Source of the DNA: Chryseobacterium jejuense
Lineage (GTDB): Bacteria > Bacteroidota > Bacteroidia > Flavobacteriales > Weeksellaceae
Direction: 5' to 3'
Assembly: GCF_017877355.1 (NCBI RefSeq)
Contig: NZ_JAGIPR010000004.1
Coordinates: forward strand, 372,001 to 436,000
DNA length: 64,000 nt
Shown: piece by piece, positions 59,795 to 64,000 of the stretch
Position numbering within the stretch: the stretch's first letter is position 1
How the letters are laid out: each line of letters begins with the position of its first letter
Program-made: the position numbers and the translations under genes
The notes under the pieces: generated by a model
Database searches by the model: none
What the model saw: the letters and a program-made list of their open reading frames with translations, nothing else
Told to the model about the DNA's origin: nothing

Positions 59795-62700
59795 ATGAAG
59801 AAAACATTAGCCACGTTTGCAGTTTTTTTACTTCCCTTATATATTACAGCTCAGGAGATTGCCGTTTCCGGAAACGTAAAATCTGAAAATGGCACTACTG
59901 TTTCAGGCGTAAATATTACCGATAAGAACACAGGGAAAACTGCTACAACAGATGAAAATGGGAATTTTACTATTTCAGCGAACCCCAAAGATATTCTGGA
60001 ATTCTTTTCCCCTGATTTTTCTGTGTATACTGTGGAAGTTTCTTCAAAAAAACAGTATTCCGTTGTGTTGAAAAAGACCAATGAGAAACAGATTGAAGGC
60101 GTTGTTATAACCGCATTGGGAATTGCCAAGAAAAAGGAAAAAATTGGATATTCTACCCAGGAAGTAGGAACCAAACAGTTTGAAACTATTACCACCCCAA
60201 GTATTGGAAATTTATTCTCAGGACAGGTAGCCGGTCTGAATGTTTCTAACCCAACGGGAATGCAGCAGGCTCCACAATTTACTTTAAGAGGAAACTCCAA
60301 TCTGGTATTTGTGATTGATGGGGTAATTGTAGAAAAAGAAGTTTTCCAGAATTTAGATCCTAACAATATAGAAAATATCAACGTACTGAAAGGAGCAACG
60401 GCTTCTGCTCTTTATGGCTCAAGAGGACGATATGGAGCAATTCTGATTACTACAAAAAGTGCTAAAAAGAAAGGCTTCTCTGTAGAATTTTCTCAAAACA
60501 CCATGATTACAGGAGGATTTACCAATCTTCCAAAAACCCAGACCGAATATGGCAATGGTTCTCAAGGGAAATATGAATTCTGGGATGGAGCCGATGGTGG
60601 TGTGAATGACGGAGATATGATCTGGGGGCCAAAGTTTGTTCCCGGTCTGAAGATTGCCCAATGGAACAGTCCGATCAGAGATAAAGCAACCGGACAGGTT
60701 ATTCCTTGGTATGGAGCTGTGACAGGAACTCAGTATAATGATAAAGCAAGATATGAAAGGGTTCCAATCGACTGGAAATACCACGACAATTTGGATACCT
60801 TCTTGAAACCTGCCATTATCAACAATAATAATTTCGCGATCAGCTATCGAAATAACAAAGACATCTACAGGTTTTCAGGGAATTTCATGAATTATGATGA
60901 CAGGGTTCCCAACTCTTACCTGCAGAAATATGGAATCAATTTCTCTTCTGTAAATCATTTGGGAGAAAAATTCATCTTTGATACAAAATTTAATTTCAAT
61001 CAAGCTTTTACTCCTAACGTTCCCAACTACGATTACAACCCTAGTGGGCACATGTATACTATCCTAATCTGGATGGGGGCTGATGTAGACGGAAAAGCCT
61101 TAAGAAATCACATGTGGATTCCCGGAAAAGAAGGGGTAGCACAGGCTAACTGGAATTATGCATGGTACAATAACCCATGGTTCGGAGCTGAGTATTATAA
61201 GAATCAGAACAGAACCAACATCATTAATGCCCAAACGGGATTAGAGTATAAGGCAACAAAAGATTTTTCAGTAAAAGGAAAGATTTCCCTTGTTGAAAAT
61301 CACAGCAAATCTGAAACATTCAGCCCTTATTCTTATTTCAATTACAATACCCCAAGAAGTGGCGGATATATAGTGAATGATTTGAAAACATGGAACCTGA
61401 ACTATGATGTACTGGCAACCTATAAGAAAAAGATATCAGAGAATTTTGATTTCACAATCAATGCCGGAGGTTCTGCTTTTTACTATAAGAACAACAAAAA
61501 TGAAAGATCTACAGATGGTTTAAGAATCCCAGAAATATACTCATTTGAGAATTCCATTGGAGCACTCAAAAACTTTACTTATCTGAAAGAAAAACTAATC
61601 TACAGTGCTTATTCTACTATTGATATTGGATTATACAATGCTTTCTTCATCAATATTTCCGGGCGTAACGACTGGTCTTCTACTCTACCAAAAGCCAACA
61701 GATCTTACTTCTACCCTTCTGCATCCATCAGTGCTGTGATTTCCAATCTGGTAAAAATGCCGGAGGCTATCAATATGCTAAAACTTTCCGCTTCATGGGC
61801 GAAAGTAGCTTACGATTTCCAGCCTTATTCCATCAGAAACTATTATTCGAATAATAAAGGTATTAGCTTTAATGGTAACCCAACTTATCTATATCCTAGC
61901 ACTTTAAATGTAGAAAATACTTTAAAACCTGAGCAGACAAAATCTTATGAATTGGGATTAAGTGCCGGTCTCTTCAATAACAGAATTACTTTAGATGCTA
62001 CTTATTTCAGAACGCTTGATTATAACAACATCCTGGAGTTTCCAAGTGCTGAATCATCCGGTTTTATCTCACAATATATAAATGGAAACGAATACACAAC
62101 AAAAGGATTTGAAATTTCCCTGGGAATTGTTCCGATAAAGACAACTGATTTCACCTGGAAAACATTAATCAACTGGAGTACCTATGAACAAAAGCTGACT
62201 TCTATCTATAATAACATGCCTAACTACAAGAATATTAAGTTAGGAGAAAGAATGGACAGCTATTATGATTATACATGGCAAAAATCTCCGGACGGACAGG
62301 TAATTCTGGATGCTAAATCAGGAATGCCAACAAGAGCCAATGCCCCAAGTAATCTGGGACATTTCAACCCGGACTGGACTTTTGGTTTTAACAATACCTT
62401 CAAGTATAAAAAAGTATCCCTAAATATCGGAATTGACGGAAGTATCGGTGGAATTATGAGATCTCAGGTTGTTGAGAAAATGTGGTGGGGAGGAAAACAC
62501 CCGAATTCCGTGGCTTACAGAGATATTGAGTATGCAAATCCTGGAAAGTATTATTTTGTACCGAACGGAGTAAACTATGACCCCACAACAGGTCTTTATA
62601 CCCAGCATACCAAGCCTATCAACTTCCAGGATTGGGCACAGAACTATCCTTACCAGGCCCGTGTAACTGAAGATGAAAGTGAAGAATTTGCCAATGTATT

Positions 62701-62953
62701 CGACAGAACCTTTATCAAGCTAAGATCAGTGGTATTGGAATATGACTTCTCTTCATTACTGAATCCAAAAGGAATGATTAAAGGTTTCACTGCTAATATC
62801 TCAGCTTACAATCTGGCCATGTGGAAAAAGTCTAAAAACCTTTATTCGGATCCGGATTTCCAGATCAAAACAGGTAGAACAGAAGATATTACGAATGATA
62901 TTCAGGATCCTTCAAGCAGATGGTTCGGAATCGGATTTAACCTTAAGTTTTAA
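59795..62953 (+). CDS. SusC/RagA family TonB-linked outer membrane protein with CarboxypepD_reg-like domain
   Basis: The 1052-residue protein (ATG 59795) has a signal peptide (about 1-20, ending ITAQ). A CarboxypepD_reg-like domain follows (about 21-95: SGNVKSENGTTVSGVNITDK, TATTDENGNFTIS). The plug region contains GVVITALGIAKKKEKIGYST, QVAGLNVSNPTG, FVIDGVIVEK and LKGATASALYGSRGRYGAIL. The barrel fills the remainder and ends DIQDPSSRWFGIGFNLKF. It is the channel of a second SusC/SusD pair, whose SusD-like partner begins 20 bp downstream. The substrate is unknown. It is more complete at the N-terminus than the SusC at 53.7-56.6 kb. Confidence 0.95.
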   Translation: MKKTLATFAVFLLPLYITAQEIAVSGNVKSENGTTVSGVNITDKNTGKTATTDENGNFTISANPKDILEFFSPDFSVYTVEVSSKKQYSVVLKKTNEKQIEGVVITALGIAKKKEKIGYSTQEVGTKQFETITTPSIGNLFSGQVAGLNVSNPTGMQQAPQFTLRGNSNLVFVIDGVIVEKEVFQNLDPNNIENINVLKGATASALYGSRGRYGAILITTKSAKKKGFSVEFSQNTMITGGFTNLPKTQTEYGNGSQGKYEFWDGADGGVNDGDMIWGPKFVPGLKIAQWNSPIRDKATGQVIPWYGAVTGTQYNDKARYERVPIDWKYHDNLDTFLKPAIINNNNFAISYRNNKDIYRFSGNFMNYDDRVPNSYLQKYGINFSSVNHLGEKFIFDTKFNFNQAFTPNVPNYDYNPSGHMYTILIWMGADVDGKALRNHMWIPGKEGVAQANWNYAWYNNPWFGAEYYKNQNRTNIINAQTGLEYKATKDFSVKGKISLVENHSKSETFSPYSYFNYNTPRSGGYIVNDLKTWNLNYDVLATYKKKISENFDFTINAGGSAFYYKNNKNERSTDGLRIPEIYSFENSIGALKNFTYLKEKLIYSAYSTIDIGLYNAFFINISGRNDWSSTLPKANRSYFYPSASISAVISNLVKMPEAINMLKLSASWAKVAYDFQPYSIRNYYSNNKGISFNGNPTYLYPSTLNVENTLKPEQTKSYELGLSAGLFNNRITLDATYFRTLDYNNILEFPSAESSGFISQYINGNEYTTKGFEISLGIVPIKTTDFTWKTLINWSTYEQKLTSIYNNMPNYKNIKLGERMDSYYDYTWQKSPDGQVILDAKSGMPTRANAPSNLGHFNPDWTFGFNNTFKYKKVSLNIGIDGSIGGIMRSQVVEKMWWGGKHPNSVAYRDIEYANPGKYYFVPNGVNYDPTTGLYTQHTKPINFQDWAQNYPYQARVTEDESEEFANVFDRTFIKLRSVVLEYDFSSLLNPKGMIKGFTANISAYNLAMWKKSKNLYSDPDFQIKTGRTEDITNDIQDPSSRWFGIGFNLKF

Positions 62954-62973
62954 TTAAAAAGTAAGTTAATACA

Positions 62974-64000
62974 ATGAAAAATAATATCAATACGAACGGG
63001 CTTAAAGGCAAAACAGCTAAATGGCTGATACAATCAGTAGTTGCAGCAGTACTGTTTATTTTAGCTTCCTGTGAGTCTAATCTTGATAAAATCAATGAAA
63101 ATCCTAATGACCAGGCCAGCATTGATCCTAAATACCTTTTAACCTATGTTTCCAGAGCTACATTTCAGGTGGATGGGGATAATATGTATGCTTCCAGAAT
63201 GATGATTGGTACGGATGGGGAAAATAAATATCAGTATATGAAATGGAATGAAGCCTCTTTTGATGTGTATTCAAAATCGCTTCTGAACACGGTAAAAATG
63301 ATGCAGGAGGCAGACAAGATTAAGAATAAAAATTATATAGCTATCGGTAAATTCATAAGAGCTTATCACTTTTTTACTACCAGCTTACGGGTGGGAAGTA
63401 TTCCTTATACGGAAGCAGTAAAAGGTGAGTCAGGTATTACACAGCCTAAATATGATAGTCAGGATGTAGTAATGGCCGGAATTTTATCAGAGTTAAAAGA
63501 AGCAAATGATCTTATTAACACCAATGATAAAATTGAAGGGGATATTATTTTCAACGGTGATGCTTCAAAATGGAAGAAATTAATCAACTCATTCCGCCTG
63601 AAAATTCTCATCACCTTATCTAAAAAAACAACGGTGGGAAGCTACAATATTGCAACAGAATTTGCCTCTATTGCAGGAAGCCAGCCTTTGATGACCTCTA
63701 TATCAGACAATGGTGAGCTTAAATTTGCTGACGCAGCAGACAGCCGATATTCTATGTTCAACAACAGTGGATATGGATCTAGTTTGTATATGGCAGACTA
63801 CTTCATTAATCTATTTAAAGACAGACAAGACCCGCGTTTATTTACATTTGCATCTCAGACTACCGGAGCTAAAGAAGCCGGAAAAGCCATTACAGATTTT
63901 ACAGGCTACAACGGTGGAGACCCTATTTCAACTTATTCTGAAAATGCTAAATTAATCACAGCAAAAAATATTTCTAAGGTAAACGACCGTTTTTATAAGG
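62974..64000 (+). CDS. SusD-like outer membrane lipoprotein (partial, runs off the window)
   Basis: The frame is open from ATG 62974 to the window end (342 codons, 3' end missing). A lipoprotein signal ends ILASC near residue 33. The mature sequence LDKINENPNDQASIDPKYLL, KNKNYIAIGKFIRAYHFFTT and GDASKWKKLINSFRLKILIT is typical of the SusD-like group 2 (RagB-related) proteins. It lies 20 bp after the SusC gene and is its substrate-binding partner. Confidence 0.9.
   Translation, partial: MKNNINTNGLKGKTAKWLIQSVVAAVLFILASCESNLDKINENPNDQASIDPKYLLTYVSRATFQVDGDNMYASRMMIGTDGENKYQYMKWNEASFDVYSKSLLNTVKMMQEADKIKNKNYIAIGKFIRAYHFFTTSLRVGSIPYTEAVKGESGITQPKYDSQDVVMAGILSELKEANDLINTNDKIEGDIIFNGDASKWKKLINSFRLKILITLSKKTTVGSYNIATEFASIAGSQPLMTSISDNGELKFADAADSRYSMFNNSGYGSSLYMADYFINLFKDRQDPRLFTFASQTTGAKEAGKAITDFTGYNGGDPISTYSENAKLITAKNISKVNDRFYK

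Noticed and set aside
60..64000. tRNA or rRNA genes, CRISPR arrays
   Set aside because: I saw no cloverleaf-like T-arm sequence with matching acceptor stem, no rRNA-like conserved blocks and no regularly spaced direct repeats.

Overview
The window reads as chromosomal DNA of a low-GC Bacteroidota bacterium, most likely Chryseobacterium or a close Weeksellaceae relative. The evidence is the Bacteroidota promoter type (-33 TTTG, -7 TAnnTTTG) upstream of many genes, the lack of Shine-Dalgarno leaders, type IX secretion C-terminal domains, SusC/SusD pairs, and families typical of this group (DUF6759-like, DUF3667, DUF4252, the Bacteroidota GlmU-like enzyme, type B L31). No tRNA, rRNA, CRISPR array or prophage was seen.

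Layout. 0-6 kb: two paralogous small secreted proteins, the rplM-rpsI-rpsB ribosomal operon, a frame-broken DoxX-like membrane gene, a DUF3667 protein and a small membrane protein. 6-19.2 kb: mostly metabolic and housekeeping genes: a fused acyl-CoA mutase/GTPase (icmF), an M16 peptidase, an ATP-pyrophosphatase, a PLP decarboxylase, a serine hydrolase, a 2'-5' RNA ligase-like protein and ruvC. 19.2-33 kb: an AT-rich accessory island. 33.3-48.8 kb: a DUF4407 membrane protein coupled to an AAA+/M41 protease, a tail-collar protein and a T9SS protein, guaB, an ECF sigma/anti-sigma/DUF4252 operon, the GlmU-like gene, rpmE2, a beta-helix lipoprotein, a MazG-like enzyme and aroA. 49-64 kb: a phosphoester and nutrient uptake region with a PI-PLC-like lipoprotein, a two-domain GDPD/alkaline phosphatase, one complete SusC/SusD pair, an SDR, an Omp85-like protein and a second SusC/SusD pair cut by the window end.

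The island at 19.2-33 kb is the most interesting part. On the minus strand a TPR protein, a lamin-tail/T9SS protein and a 2244-residue SpvB/FG-GAP/Rhs protein overlap end to start, and the Rhs gene overlaps a lipoprotein that should be its immunity partner. The Rhs tip carries HEFVH, so it is probably a zinc metallopeptidase toxin. Downstream lies a chain of displaced modules: an orphan Rhs tip without a start codon that keeps the same junction motif (GLNH) and is followed 6 bp later by its own putative immunity gene; an IS3-type remnant; a second, frame-broken HExxH toxin tip followed 9 bp later by a lipoprotein; and two further secreted-protein genes broken by homopolymer indels and a nonsense codon. 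I read this as a polymorphic toxin locus that has swapped tips repeatedly and still carries old toxin-immunity cassettes in different stages of decay.

A second candidate of interest is the DUF4407-AAA/M41 gene pair (33.4-36.3 kb), which looks like a split membrane protease. Family names come from recognising the translated sequence; no database search was possible.
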